From Streptomyces cellostaticus (lineage in GTDB: Bacteria; Actinomycetota; Actinomycetes; Streptomycetales; Streptomycetaceae): 64,000 nucleotides of DNA. Positions 7,209 to 15,390 of this stretch are shown here, in pieces. The notes beneath the pieces are model-generated. The model saw only the letters and a program-made list of their open reading frames with translations. It had not been told where the DNA came from and searched no databases. A program made the translations under genes and the position numbers. Positions within the stretch are counted from its first letter, which is position 1, and every line of letters begins with the position of its first letter. Where the stretch lies: NCBI RefSeq assembly GCF_001513965.1, contig NZ_KQ948042.1, positions 1-64,000 on the forward strand, read 5' to 3'.

Positions 7209-8405
7209 ATGGATCATCTCCCGCTGCCCCTGGAGGGCATCACCGTCGTCGCCGTCGAACAGGCCGTGTCCGCACCCTTCGCGACCCGGCAGCTCGCCGA
7301 TCTGGGCGCCCGGGTCGTCAAGGTGGAGCGGATCGACGGCGGCGACTTCGCGCGCGGTTACGACACCGCGGCCGGCGGTCTCGCCTCGCACTTCGTGTGG
7401 TGCAACCGCGGCAAGGAGTCCATCGCGCTGGATCTCAAGGACCCGCGCGGCCTCGACGTCGTACGGCGGCTGATCGCGGACGCGGACGTGTTCGTGCAGA
7501 ACCTCGCGCAGGGGGCCGCGGCCCGGCTGGGGCTCGACGCGGCCACGCTGTGTGCGGCGCATCCGCGGCTGATCGCCGTGGACATCTCGGGGTACGGCAG
7601 CTCGGGGCCGTACGCGGACAAGCGGGCCTACGACATGCTCGTGCAGTGCGAGGCCGGGCTCGTGTCGGTGACCGGGACGCCCGGGCAGCCCGTCAAGGCG
7701 GGCATCCCGGCGGCCGACATCGCGGCGGCCATGTACGCCTTCTCCGGGGTGCTGGCCGCGCTGGTGCGGCGCGGCACGACCGGGCGGGGCGGACCGGTGG
7801 AGGTGTCGATGCTGGAGGCGCTGGCCGAGTGGATGGGCCATCCGCTGCACCATGCGATGCATGGAGGTGAGCCCCCGGCGCGCACCGGTCTCGCGCACGC
7901 CGTCATCGCGCCTTACGACGCCTATGCGACGGCGGACGGCGGGCGGGTGCTGTTGTCGGTGCAGAACGACCGGGAGTGGCGGCGGCTGGCCGAACAGGTC
8001 ATAGGCCGACCGGGCCTGGGAACGGATCCGGCATACGCGAGCAACGCGGCGCGGGTGGCGAACCGGGAGCGGACCGACGAGCTGGTCGCGGGGGCGCTGG
8101 GCGTGCTGGACGCGGACGAGGCGCTGGCCCGGCTGGAGAAGGCGGGCATCGCCTGCGCCCGGCTCAGGGATCTGCACGAGCTGGCGGAGCATCCGCAGCT
8201 GGCGGCCCGGGAGCGGTGGCGTGAGGTGGGGTCGCCGGTCGGACCGCTGAAGGCGCTGCTGCCTCCCCTCACGCTGCCGGGCGGGGACGAGGCACGGATG
8301 GGCGACGTGCCCGCGCTCGGGCAGCACACCGAGGCGCTGCTGCATGCCGTGGGGATGACGGACGACGAGATCGCAGCGTTGCGCCGGGACGGCGTGGCGG
8401 CCTGA
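7209..8405 (+). CDS. CaiB/BaiF-family CoA-transferase
   Basis: Encodes 398 aa, normal for the class III CoA-transferase family, which moves CoA between acyl groups through an aspartyl-CoA thioester. The N-terminus has LEGITVVAVEQAVSAPFATRQLADLGARVVKVE. The segment KRAYDMLVQCEAGL near residue 140 contains the expected catalytic Asp. AGGGGAG lies 12-18 nt upstream of the ATG at 7209. The acyl substrate cannot be read from sequence. It follows the exporter by 44 bp but is probably a separate function. Confidence 0.92.
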   Translation: MDHLPLPLEGITVVAVEQAVSAPFATRQLADLGARVVKVERIDGGDFARGYDTAAGGLASHFVWCNRGKESIALDLKDPRGLDVVRRLIADADVFVQNLAQGAAARLGLDAATLCAAHPRLIAVDISGYGSSGPYADKRAYDMLVQCEAGLVSVTGTPGQPVKAGIPAADIAAAMYAFSGVLAALVRRGTTGRGGPVEVSMLEALAEWMGHPLHHAMHGGEPPARTGLAHAVIAPYDAYATADGGRVLLSVQNDREWRRLAEQVIGRPGLGTDPAYASNAARVANRERTDELVAGALGVLDADEALARLEKAGIACARLRDLHELAEHPQLAARERWREVGSPVGPLKALLPPLTLPGGDEARMGDVPALGQHTEALLHAVGMTDDEIAALRRDGVAA

Positions 8406-8480
8406 GCGCGGGCCCCCCGAAGGCTTCTCCGAGGAACGCCGGTTCGCTCAGAACTGGACGAGATCTGGACGGGATACCGC

Positions 8481-8750
8481 TCAGTGTCCGCCGAACAGCG
8501 AGCGGCGCAGTCGGCGCAGAGGCGCGAAGAGGGAGACGCGGCTGACCCGCGCACCTCGGTCGCTGCGCCTGCGCGTGGTGTCACGTGCCGTCAGCTCGAG
8601 CATCAGCGAGGTCGCCTCGGCCGCCTTCTGCTGCGGTATGGCGGGACCCGCCAGCACCGAAAGATGGCGGTCGAGGCGCGAACTGGTCGCGCTGCTCCCG
8701 CAAGTGATCGCAGGGACCCTGGCCCTGCTGCGCACTGTTATCTGCTCCAT
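8481..8750 (-). CDS. Small conserved hypothetical protein (89 aa)
   Basis: The ATG at 8750 has GTGGGGAG about 4 nt upstream, which fixes the start. The protein is rich in Ser, Arg and Thr and ends in a very basic C-terminus (APLRRLRRSLFGGH). No signal peptide, membrane segment or domain is recognised. It belongs to a type of short protein I recall as conserved only in Streptomyces. Strand and spacing suggest it is transcribed alone, downstream of the sigma/anti-sigma pair. Confidence 0.65.
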   Translation of the reverse strand: MEQITVRSRARVPAITCGSSATSSRLDRHLSVLAGPAIPQQKAAEATSLMLELTARDTTRRRSDRGARVSRVSLFAPLRRLRRSLFGGH

Positions 8751-8876
8751 GTCACTCCCCACCCGTACGAGTCCACCCGGCCCGGGCAGGGTAACCCTAT
8801 CGCCCCGGTGGGGCACGCGGGTATCTCGACCACAGGATTCACCTTCCCCGCAAGGCGGTTGACCATCCCTCGATGA

Positions 8877-9695
8877 CTACTCTCCGAATCCGACCGATTT
8901 CAGGGTGAGTTGGACAAGGGGCTGGCCGGTCGGCTGCGCTGACCCACCGTCAGGCTCGACGGTTACGGCGAGTGACGTCGAGGACTTGTCGAGACCCTTG
9001 GCGACCAAGGGCGTGTCGCCCGCGAAGAGCCCCAGGGAGCGCGGTTGCGCATGGGGGCGCATGGCCCAGAGCTGGTGGACACGGCCGCCGGACGGGGTGC
9101 CGTACCCGCTGAGGGTGACGACGACCTGCCCCTGCGATGCGGAAGCGATCACTCCGATACTGCGGCCCCGGGCGTCCTTGCCTGCGGCTGCGCGGGCGTC
9201 GGGAGCGGCAAGAACGTGGGCGATCTCACGTGCCTGGGTCCGCTCGGCGTCGAGCTGGTCCCGGGTGCGGTTCGCCTGGACCGCGAAGAGGGAGGCGACG
9301 ACGAGGGCCGCGGCGGCGGTCGCCGTGGCGAAGGGGACGAAGAGGGGGCGCGTGCGGGGAGTACGGGTGCGCGACGGCGGGGGCTGGGTGCCCCACACAT
9401 GCGGCGGCAGCTGGGGCGCGCGCTCCCGGGCGGGCGTCGGTGCCTGCTCCTGCGGGGTGGTGCGGACGGCGGCCAGCACCCGGTCGCGCAGGGCCGCCGG
9501 TGCAGGGGCGGCCGTGGACCAGGCGAGGCGCACCGCGTCCTCGGACAGGGCCCGCACCTCGGCGGCGCAGCGGTCACAGCCCTTCAGGTGCTTCTCGAAG
9601 CGGCGGCGCTCGCCGGGTTCGAGGGCGTCGAGCGCGTAGGGCGCGGCGAGGGAGTGCAGGTCCGCGCGGCCCGGCAGGCGGCCGAAGATGCTCAT
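8877..9695 (-). CDS. RskA-like anti-sigma factor with zinc-binding domain
   Basis: Encodes 272 aa. The N-terminal anti-sigma domain has the ZAS pattern His...HLKGCDRC (H-x3-C-x2-C, residues about 33-40). A Pro/Arg-rich linker and one membrane segment near residue 130 follow, then an RskA-type extracytoplasmic domain. In this family the N-terminus holds the ECF sigma factor and regulated proteolysis releases it. The start ATG 9695 has GGGAGGT upstream and overlaps the sigma-factor stop (ATGA), so stoichiometric co-translation is expected. Confidence 0.93.
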   Translation of the reverse strand: MSIFGRLPGRADLHSLAAPYALDALEPGERRRFEKHLKGCDRCAAEVRALSEDAVRLAWSTAAPAPAALRDRVLAAVRTTPQEQAPTPARERAPQLPPHVWGTQPPPSRTRTPRTRPLFVPFATATAAAALVVASLFAVQANRTRDQLDAERTQAREIAHVLAAPDARAAAGKDARGRSIGVIASASQGQVVVTLSGYGTPSGGRVHQLWAMRPHAQPRSLGLFAGDTPLVAKGLDKSSTSLAVTVEPDGGSAQPTGQPLVQLTLKSVGFGE

Positions 9696-10294
9696 GCGGT
9701 ACCTCCCAGGCACTCGCGCAGCCGGGTGAGTCCGTCGCGCATCCGCGTCTTGACCGTGCCGAGCGGCAGCGAGAGCCGCTCGGCCACCTCACGGTAGGTG
9801 TAGCCGTCGTAGTAGGCGAGGGTCACGGACTGGCGTTGCAGGGCGGTGAGCCGGTCCAGGCAGCGGCGCACCCACTCGCGCTCCAGGCCGGCCTCGACCT
9901 CCTCGGCGACGTGGTCGAAGGCGGGTTCCCCGGCGCGCAGGGCCTCGCGCTGCTCGCGTTCGCCGGCCGCGCGGGCGCTGCGCACCCGGTCGACGGCGCG
10001 ACGGTGGGCGAGGGTGAGGATCCAGGACAGGGCGCTGCCCCGGCGGGGGTCGAACCGGGCGGCGGAGCGCCACAGTTCGAGCAGTACCTCCTGGGCGACC
10101 TCCTCGGACTGCGCGGGGTCGCGCACCACCCGTCGTACGAGCCCGAACACCGGTCCGGAGACCAGTGCGTACAGATCCTCGAACGCATTCTGGTCACCGC
10201 CCGCCACGAGCACCAGCAGCTCGTCCGCCTCCACCCCGGTCCCCCTTCCGCGGCCGCAGCCGGCCCCCCTGCCTCTGACTCCACGCATCCGCAC
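9692..10294 (-). CDS. sigK: ECF RNA polymerase sigma factor (SigK-like)
   Basis: Encodes 200 aa. Region 2 (ADELLVLVAGGDQNAFEDLY...EEVAQEVLLELWRSAARFDPRRGSALSWIL) and region 4 (RLTALQRQSVTLAYYDGYTYREVAERLSLPLGTVKTRMRDGL) are intact, with no extra domain. The GTG at 10294 is chosen because GGAGGTG sits 7 nt upstream; GTG 10234 also has a usable ribosome site (AAGGGGGA) and cannot be excluded. Co-transcribed with an RskA-like anti-sigma and divergent from a DUF4331 gene, it probably controls that operon and itself. The SigK label is by family resemblance. Confidence 0.9.
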   Translation of the reverse strand: MRMRGVRGRGAGCGRGRGTGVEADELLVLVAGGDQNAFEDLYALVSGPVFGLVRRVVRDPAQSEEVAQEVLLELWRSAARFDPRRGSALSWILTLAHRRAVDRVRSARAAGEREQREALRAGEPAFDHVAEEVEAGLEREWVRRCLDRLTALQRQSVTLAYYDGYTYREVAERLSLPLGTVKTRMRDGLTRLRECLGGTA

Positions 10295-10310
10295 GAGCGC
10301 ACACCTCCGG

Positions 10311-10323
10311 CGGGTGATACGGA
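10311..10323 (-). promoter_or_regulatory. Candidate ECF promoter -10 for the sigma-factor gene
   Basis: On the minus strand TCCGTATCACCCG lies about 17 nt before the sigma-factor start codon. The same motif, one base shorter (TCCGTATACCCG), occurs on the plus strand at 10399-10410 before the DUF4331 gene. A shared promoter motif in both directions is what autoregulation by the ECF factor would give. Confidence 0.45.
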
Positions 10324-10376
10324 TCGGCGGGCCGAAAACGCGGGTCCGAAACGGCGAAAAGATTTTTTCCGTCCGA

Positions 10377-10410
10377 CCAATCCGATCGGCTCCTCCGCTC
10401 CGTATACCCG
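10377..10410 (+). promoter_or_regulatory. Candidate ECF promoter for the DUF4331 operon
   Basis: A possible -35 CCAATCCG (10377-10384) is followed after 16 nt by CGTATACC (from 10401), within TCCGTATACCCG. Transcription would start about 30 nt before the ATG at 10446. It resembles the motif at 10311-10323 on the other strand. The match to any published SigK consensus is only partial. Confidence 0.45.
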
Positions 10411-10445
10411 TCCGTCAAGGCAAGTTGGCACTGAGGACGGACGGC

Positions 10446-11987
10446 ATGACACCTCTCTTCTCCAGGAGCGGCACGGGACGCAAGGGCCTGGTCACGCTCA
10501 TCTGTGGTGCGCTGGCCGCCGGAGGGCTCGCAGCCGCCGGCGTCGCCACGCTGGAACCCGGGGCGGCCTCCGCCTCCTCCCACCGGGAGGCCCCGCTGAT
10601 CTCGGGGACCCCGCAGTACGACAACACGGACCTGTACGCGTTCGTCAGCCCGGACAAACCCGACACCACGACGATCGTGGCCAACTGGATCCCGTTCGAG
10701 GAGCCGGCCGGCGGCCCGAACTTCTACACGTTCGCGGACGACGCCCAGTACGACATCCACATCGACAACAACGGTGACGCGCAGGGCGAGCTGCTGTTCC
10801 GCTACACGTTCAAGACGCACGTCAAGAACAAGAACACCTTCCTCTACAACACGGGTGCGGTGAAGAGCCTCGACGACCCGAACCTCAACATCACGCAGAC
10901 CTACGACATCGATCTGATCAAGCTGCACAACCAGAAGGAGGTCGCCAAGACGCGGCTCGCGGACAACGTGCCGGTCGCGCCGTCGGACGTCGGCAAGGCC
11001 TCGATGCCGGACTACGCCAAGCTGCGGTCACAGGCCATCTACAAGACGGCGGGCGGCGCCGCGACCTTCGCCGGTCAGGCCGACGACCCGTTCTTCGCGG
11101 ACCTGCGCGTCTTCGACCTGCTCTACGGCGGGAACCTCTCCGAGGTCGGACGGGACACGCTCAAGGGCTACAACGTCAACACGATCGCGCTGCAGGTGCC
11201 CAACGACCTGATCCGCGAGTCGTCCAAGCAGCCGATCGTCGGCATCTGGTCGACGACGCAGCGCAGGAACGCGCAGGGTTACTACGAGCAGGTCTCGCGC
11301 CTGGGCAACCCGCTGGTGAACGAGGTCGTCAACCCGCAGAAGGACAAGGACAAGTTCAACGCGTCCCAGCCTTGGTACGACGCGCAGTTCCTGAAGAACG
11401 TGACCAACCCCGAGCTGCCGAAGCTCATCGAGTCGATCTACAAGATCAAGGCACCCGCCGAGCCGCGCAACGACCTGGTCGACGTGTTCCTCAAGGGCGT
11501 CAAGGGCCTCAACCAGCCGCCGTACGTGAAGCCGGCGGAGGAGCTGCGGCTGAACACCTCGATCAAGCCGAGCATGCATCCCAAGCGGCTGGGCGTCCTC
11601 GACGGTGACAACGCGGGCTTCCCGAACGGCCGTCGCCTCACGGACGACGTGATCGACGCCTCCCTCCAGGTGGTCGAGGGCGAACTGGTCGGTTCCAAGA
11701 ACGACTTGGGCGACGCGGTCGACAAGAACGACAAGGGCTTCGAGAAGTACTTCCCGTACGTGGCCGAGCCGACGTCCGGTTCCCGCGGCGCCCTCGCCAA
11801 GGGCACGTCCGGCAACGCCGACGTCCGCAGCCAGCTCGGCGACGCCCTGCAGCCGGCCGGGTCCTCCTCCGGGGGCTCCGACAACACGGTCCTGATCGCG
11901 GGCTCGGCGGCCTCGGGCGCGGCCGGGATCCTGCTGATCGGCACCGCCTTCGCCTGGTGGCGCCGCCGCATGCAGCGCCCGTACTGA
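10446..11987 (+). CDS. DUF4331 exported membrane-anchored protein
   Basis: Encodes 513 aa. It has an N-terminal signal (GLVTLICGALAAGGLAAAGVATLEPGAASA), then the DUF4331 start SSHREAPLISGTPQYDNTDLYAFVSPD. A C-terminal hydrophobic helix (residues about 487-505) is followed by WWRRRM, so the bulk faces outside with a C-terminal anchor. The function of DUF4331 is not established. It is the first gene of a three-gene set with a TPR protein and a NicO-type metal transporter, divergent from the ECF sigma factor that may control it. GAGGACGG precedes ATG 10446; the longer open frame runs over the divergent promoter. Confidence 0.9.
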   Translation: MTPLFSRSGTGRKGLVTLICGALAAGGLAAAGVATLEPGAASASSHREAPLISGTPQYDNTDLYAFVSPDKPDTTTIVANWIPFEEPAGGPNFYTFADDAQYDIHIDNNGDAQGELLFRYTFKTHVKNKNTFLYNTGAVKSLDDPNLNITQTYDIDLIKLHNQKEVAKTRLADNVPVAPSDVGKASMPDYAKLRSQAIYKTAGGAATFAGQADDPFFADLRVFDLLYGGNLSEVGRDTLKGYNVNTIALQVPNDLIRESSKQPIVGIWSTTQRRNAQGYYEQVSRLGNPLVNEVVNPQKDKDKFNASQPWYDAQFLKNVTNPELPKLIESIYKIKAPAEPRNDLVDVFLKGVKGLNQPPYVKPAEELRLNTSIKPSMHPKRLGVLDGDNAGFPNGRRLTDDVIDASLQVVEGELVGSKNDLGDAVDKNDKGFEKYFPYVAEPTSGSRGALAKGTSGNADVRSQLGDALQPAGSSSGGSDNTVLIAGSAASGAAGILLIGTAFAWWRRRMQRPY

Positions 11988-12004
11988 CCCGCACCCCACC
12001 GACC

Positions 12005-12044
12005 GGCGCGGCCCGTACCCCCCTCCCCCACGGCGGGCCGCGCC
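12005..12044 (+). terminator. GC-rich hairpin after the DUF4331 gene
   Basis: GGCGCGGCCCG (12005-12015) pairs perfectly with CGGGCCGCGCC (12034-12044) over a C-rich loop, followed by CTTCCCTTC. It lies between DUF4331 and the TPR gene, so it may partially terminate transcription or protect the upstream message. Confidence 0.65.
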
Positions 12045-12082
12045 CTTCCCTTCGACCATGACCAGGCGACCTAGGAGAGGGC

Positions 12083-13696
12083 ATGGCCCCGCGTACCCAT
12101 GACGAGGAGACCGGTGGGCGGACGGTGAGCAAGGGCGTGGACGGCACCCCGGCGCCCGCCGCCTGCGAACCCGAGCCGACCAGGCCGCAGACGGAGCCGA
12201 CCGGGTCAGAGACGGAGCCGAACCCTGTGCCGACTGCGTCGGAAGCAGAGCCGGCCGCCTTTGGAACGGATCCCGCCGAGCCTGAAGCCGCGTCTGTCGT
12301 CTCCGGGGCGGCCTCCTCCGCGTCCGGCGCCGACCGGCGCGTGGTCGCCGTCCGCCGGGTCGCCGCCGCGGGGCGGCGTCGGCATTCCGTGCAACTCCTC
12401 GGCTCTGCCGTCCTGTTGGCCATCGCGCTGACCGGCGGGGCGATCGCCGTCGGGGCGGCGCGGGACGGCGGGCCGGCCGTCGCGGCCGCCTCCAGTGCTG
12501 TCGATCCCGGGGTGCTGGCCGGCGGCAACCTGGACACGGGCATCGCTGCCCTCCAGGCTCATCTGCGGTCCCAGCCGAGGGACTTCGGCAGCTGGGCCAC
12601 CCTCGGCCTGGCCTACGTCGAGCAGGCGCGGACCAAGGGCGACCCCGCCCGGTACCCGCAGGCCGAGAAGGCCCTGAAGCGGTCCCTGGAGCTGGCCCCG
12701 GGCAACGACCAGGCGCTGGCCGGCCGGGCCGCCCTCGCCGCCGCCCGGCACGACTTCAAGGACGCCCTGACCTACGCGGACCAGGCCCTGAAGCAGAACC
12801 CGTACAGCGAGCGCGCCCTGTCCTTGCGCGTCGACGCCCTGGTCGAACTCGGCCGGTACGCCGAGGCGTCCCGGGCCGCCGGGACAGCGGACACGCGCAA
12901 GCCGGGCGTGCCGGTCTTCACGCGGTACGCGTACGTGCACGAGCTGCGCGGTGACGTGCCGACCGCCCGGCGCGTACTCGAACAGGCCCTCGACGTGGCC
13001 GCTTCCCCGGGCGATGTGGCCTACGTGTCCGCCCAGCTCGGCCAACTCGCCTGGAACCAGGGCGACTACAAGGCGGCGCTCGGCTACTACGCCCGGGCCC
13101 TGGCCGCCGACGAGAACTACCTCCCCGCGCTGGAGGGCCGGGCCCGCGCCCAGGCGGCGAGCGGCCGGCGGGACGAGGCGATCAAGGGGCTTGAGACCGT
13201 GGTCTCCCGCTATCCGCTGCCCGGACCGCTCGTCGAACTCGGCGAGCTGTACGAGGCACGCGGCGCGGCCGGCGACCGGGCCAGGGCGCGCGACCAGTAC
13301 GCGCTCGTGGACGCCTGGATCGCCCTCGCCCGTGCCAACGGCGTCAACGCCGACCTCGACACCGCGCTGGCCGCCGCCGACCACGGCGACAAGGCGTCCG
13401 CCCTGCGTGCGGCCCGCGCCGAATGGGCCCGACGGCACACCGTGCACACCGCGGACGCGCTCGCCTGGGCGCTGCACGTCAACGGCCATGACGAGGAGGC
13501 CCTTCCCTACGCCCGCCGGGCCACGGCCACCGGCTACCGCAACGCCGCCTTCCTCTACCACCGCGGCATGATCGAGCTGGCCACGGGCCACGAGAAGGAC
13601 GGCCGGGCCTCGCTCAAAGCGGCCCTGACGCTGAACCCCGGCTTCTCCCCCTTGGGTGCGGCCAAGGCCCGCAAGGCGCTGGAGGCCGCCAAGTGA
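12083..13696 (+). CDS. Membrane-anchored TPR-repeat protein
   Basis: Encodes 537 aa. The first about 100 residues are acidic and Pro/Glu-rich. One membrane segment follows (LLGSAVLLAIALTGGAIAVG, near residue 112), and the remainder is tetratricopeptide-repeat helices, for example AEKALKRSLELAPGNDQALAGRAALA and YKAALGYYARALAADENYLPALEGRA. TPRs are scaffolding modules. AGGAGAGGG precedes the ATG at 12083. The stop overlaps the GTG start of the metal transporter (GTGA at 13693-13696), so the two are coupled and may work together at the membrane. Confidence 0.9.
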   Translation: MAPRTHDEETGGRTVSKGVDGTPAPAACEPEPTRPQTEPTGSETEPNPVPTASEAEPAAFGTDPAEPEAASVVSGAASSASGADRRVVAVRRVAAAGRRRHSVQLLGSAVLLAIALTGGAIAVGAARDGGPAVAAASSAVDPGVLAGGNLDTGIAALQAHLRSQPRDFGSWATLGLAYVEQARTKGDPARYPQAEKALKRSLELAPGNDQALAGRAALAAARHDFKDALTYADQALKQNPYSERALSLRVDALVELGRYAEASRAAGTADTRKPGVPVFTRYAYVHELRGDVPTARRVLEQALDVAASPGDVAYVSAQLGQLAWNQGDYKAALGYYARALAADENYLPALEGRARAQAASGRRDEAIKGLETVVSRYPLPGPLVELGELYEARGAAGDRARARDQYALVDAWIALARANGVNADLDTALAAADHGDKASALRAARAEWARRHTVHTADALAWALHVNGHDEEALPYARRATATGYRNAAFLYHRGMIELATGHEKDGRASLKAALTLNPGFSPLGAAKARKALEAAK

Positions 13697-15345
13697 ACCT
13701 CCGTCGCCCGCTCTCCTGCGCCGCCGCCGTCCTCACGGCCGCCTGTGCCCTCGCGCTCACCCCGGCCACGGCCGCGAGCGCGCACCCCCTCGGCAACTTC
13801 ACCGTCAATCGCTACGACGGTCTCGTCGCCGCCCCCGGGCAGCTCCGCGTCGACCATGTGGAGGACCTCGCCGAGATCCCGGCGACCCAGGCCAAGCCCG
13901 GCATCCAGCGGCTGGGCCTCGCCGCGTGGGCCGAGCAGCGGTGCGCCGGGGCGGCGAAGGGCAGCGGGCTCACCGTCGGGGGACGGTCCGTCCCCCTGGC
14001 CGTCGGCTCCGCCCACGCCCGGCTGCGGCCCGGGCAGGCCGGGCTGAACACCCTGCGCGTGGAGTGCCGGTTCACCGCGTCCCTCCCCCGGGGGAAGTCC
14101 GTCGCCCTCGGCTTTCACAGTGCGGGTGCCACCAGCGGGCCCGGCTGGCGGGAGATCACCGCGCGCGGCGACCGCATGACGCTCACCGCGACGGACGTAC
14201 CGAAGAAGTCCGTCTCGCACGAACTCACCACGTACCCCAAGGACTTGCTGTCCTCGCCCGCCGACACCACCAGGGCCTCCCTGCACGTGCGCCCCGGCGG
14301 TCCGGCGCTCGCCGAGGAGCGGCAGGAGGTCCCGGGCGCCGGTGTGCTGCCCCGGGGCGCCGACCGCTGGACCCGTGCCCTGGACGACCTCGTCGCCCGC
14401 CACGACCTGACCCTCGGCTTCGCCTCGCTCGCCCTGCTCATCGCGGTCGTCCTGGGCGCGATGCACGCCCTCGCACCGGGCCACGGCAAGACCCTGATGG
14501 CCGCGTCGGCGGCGGCCCGCGGGGGCCGGGCCCGGCTGCGGGACGTGCTGCCCCTGGCCGCCTCGGTCACGGTGACCCACACCCTCGGCGTGGTCGCCCT
14601 GGGCCTGCTCGTCACGGCCGGTTCCGCCGCCACGCCCTCGGTGATCGCCTGGCTGGGCATCGCCAGCGGCGCCCTGGTGCTCGTGGCGGGCGCGAACCTC
14701 GTACGACGGGCCTGGCACAGCCGTGCACACGGACACGCCCACCCGCACCCCCGCGAGCAGGCCGTGGAGCGGCCGTTGGCCCTGGTGGGCGCGCACCAAG
14801 GCGCCGCCTCGGCGCGCCATGCCGACGAGCACGACCACGGCCACCAGCACCACCACGATCACCACCACGGCCACGATCACCACGGTCACGATCACCACCA
14901 TGGTGACCACACCCATGCGCACGGGCACCACCATGACCACGACCACGACCACGCCATGGTGCACACCCATGGCGGCCACACCCACAGCCACCCCACCGCC
15001 CCCACCCTCCGCGGCACGATCCTGCTCGGGTTCGCCGGTGGTCTGGTGCCCAGCCCCTCCGCGGTCGTCGTGCTCGTCGGTGCCGCGGCGCTCGGCAAGG
15101 CCTGGTTCGGACTGCTGCTCGTCGTGGCGTACGGCGCCGGGCTGGCGCTGACGCTCACGGCGGCCGGGTTCGCCGTGGTCCGGCTGGGCTCGGGCGTCAC
15201 CCGGGTGCTGGAGCGGCGCCCGCGCTGGACCGTCCACCCGGTGGCCGCCCTGGTGCGCCGGACCCTGCCGCTCGCTTCCGCGCTGGTCGTGGTGGCGCTG
15301 GGGGTCGGATTGGTGCTCAAGGGGGCCGCATCCGCACTCGGCTGA
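13693..15345 (+). CDS. NicO/RcnA-type nickel-cobalt transporter with His-rich loop
   Basis: Encodes 550 aa. It has a signal peptide ending ASA-HPLGNFTVNRY, an extracytoplasmic N-terminal domain (about 30-220), then polytopic NicO segments with the family motif HALAPGHGKTLMAA (near 258) and a second GGLVPSPSAVVVL motif near 450. A very His-rich cytoplasmic or periplasmic loop lies at residues about 345-432 and probably binds Ni2+, Co2+ or another metal. NicO proteins are usually efflux or uptake permeases; direction is unknown here. GTG start overlaps the TPR gene. Link to the upstream DUF4331/sigma unit suggests metal or envelope stress control (inference). Confidence 0.9.
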   Translation: MNLRRPLSCAAAVLTAACALALTPATAASAHPLGNFTVNRYDGLVAAPGQLRVDHVEDLAEIPATQAKPGIQRLGLAAWAEQRCAGAAKGSGLTVGGRSVPLAVGSAHARLRPGQAGLNTLRVECRFTASLPRGKSVALGFHSAGATSGPGWREITARGDRMTLTATDVPKKSVSHELTTYPKDLLSSPADTTRASLHVRPGGPALAEERQEVPGAGVLPRGADRWTRALDDLVARHDLTLGFASLALLIAVVLGAMHALAPGHGKTLMAASAAARGGRARLRDVLPLAASVTVTHTLGVVALGLLVTAGSAATPSVIAWLGIASGALVLVAGANLVRRAWHSRAHGHAHPHPREQAVERPLALVGAHQGAASARHADEHDHGHQHHHDHHHGHDHHGHDHHHGDHTHAHGHHHDHDHDHAMVHTHGGHTHSHPTAPTLRGTILLGFAGGLVPSPSAVVVLVGAAALGKAWFGLLLVVAYGAGLALTLTAAGFAVVRLGSGVTRVLERRPRWTVHPVAALVRRTLPLASALVVVALGVGLVLKGAASALG

Positions 15346-15390
15346 GCTACTTTTGTGGAGAAATCACGTCAGATGCCGTGGGGGGCGCCC

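Noticed and set aside
9137..10777. Plus-strand long frame opposite sigma/anti-sigma genes
   Set aside because: Composition is that of a shadow frame; the minus strand encodes clear sigma and anti-sigma domains.
14830..14990. Repeat array in the CACCAC/GACCAC stretch as a CRISPR or satellite
   Set aside because: It is coding sequence for the His-rich loop of the metal transporter, with no spacer structure.
15355..15390. GTG 15355 as the start of the kinase gene
   Set aside because: No ribosome site precedes it and the added residues are unlike other kinases; GTG 15391 has a G-rich site 5 nt upstream. Not fully excluded.
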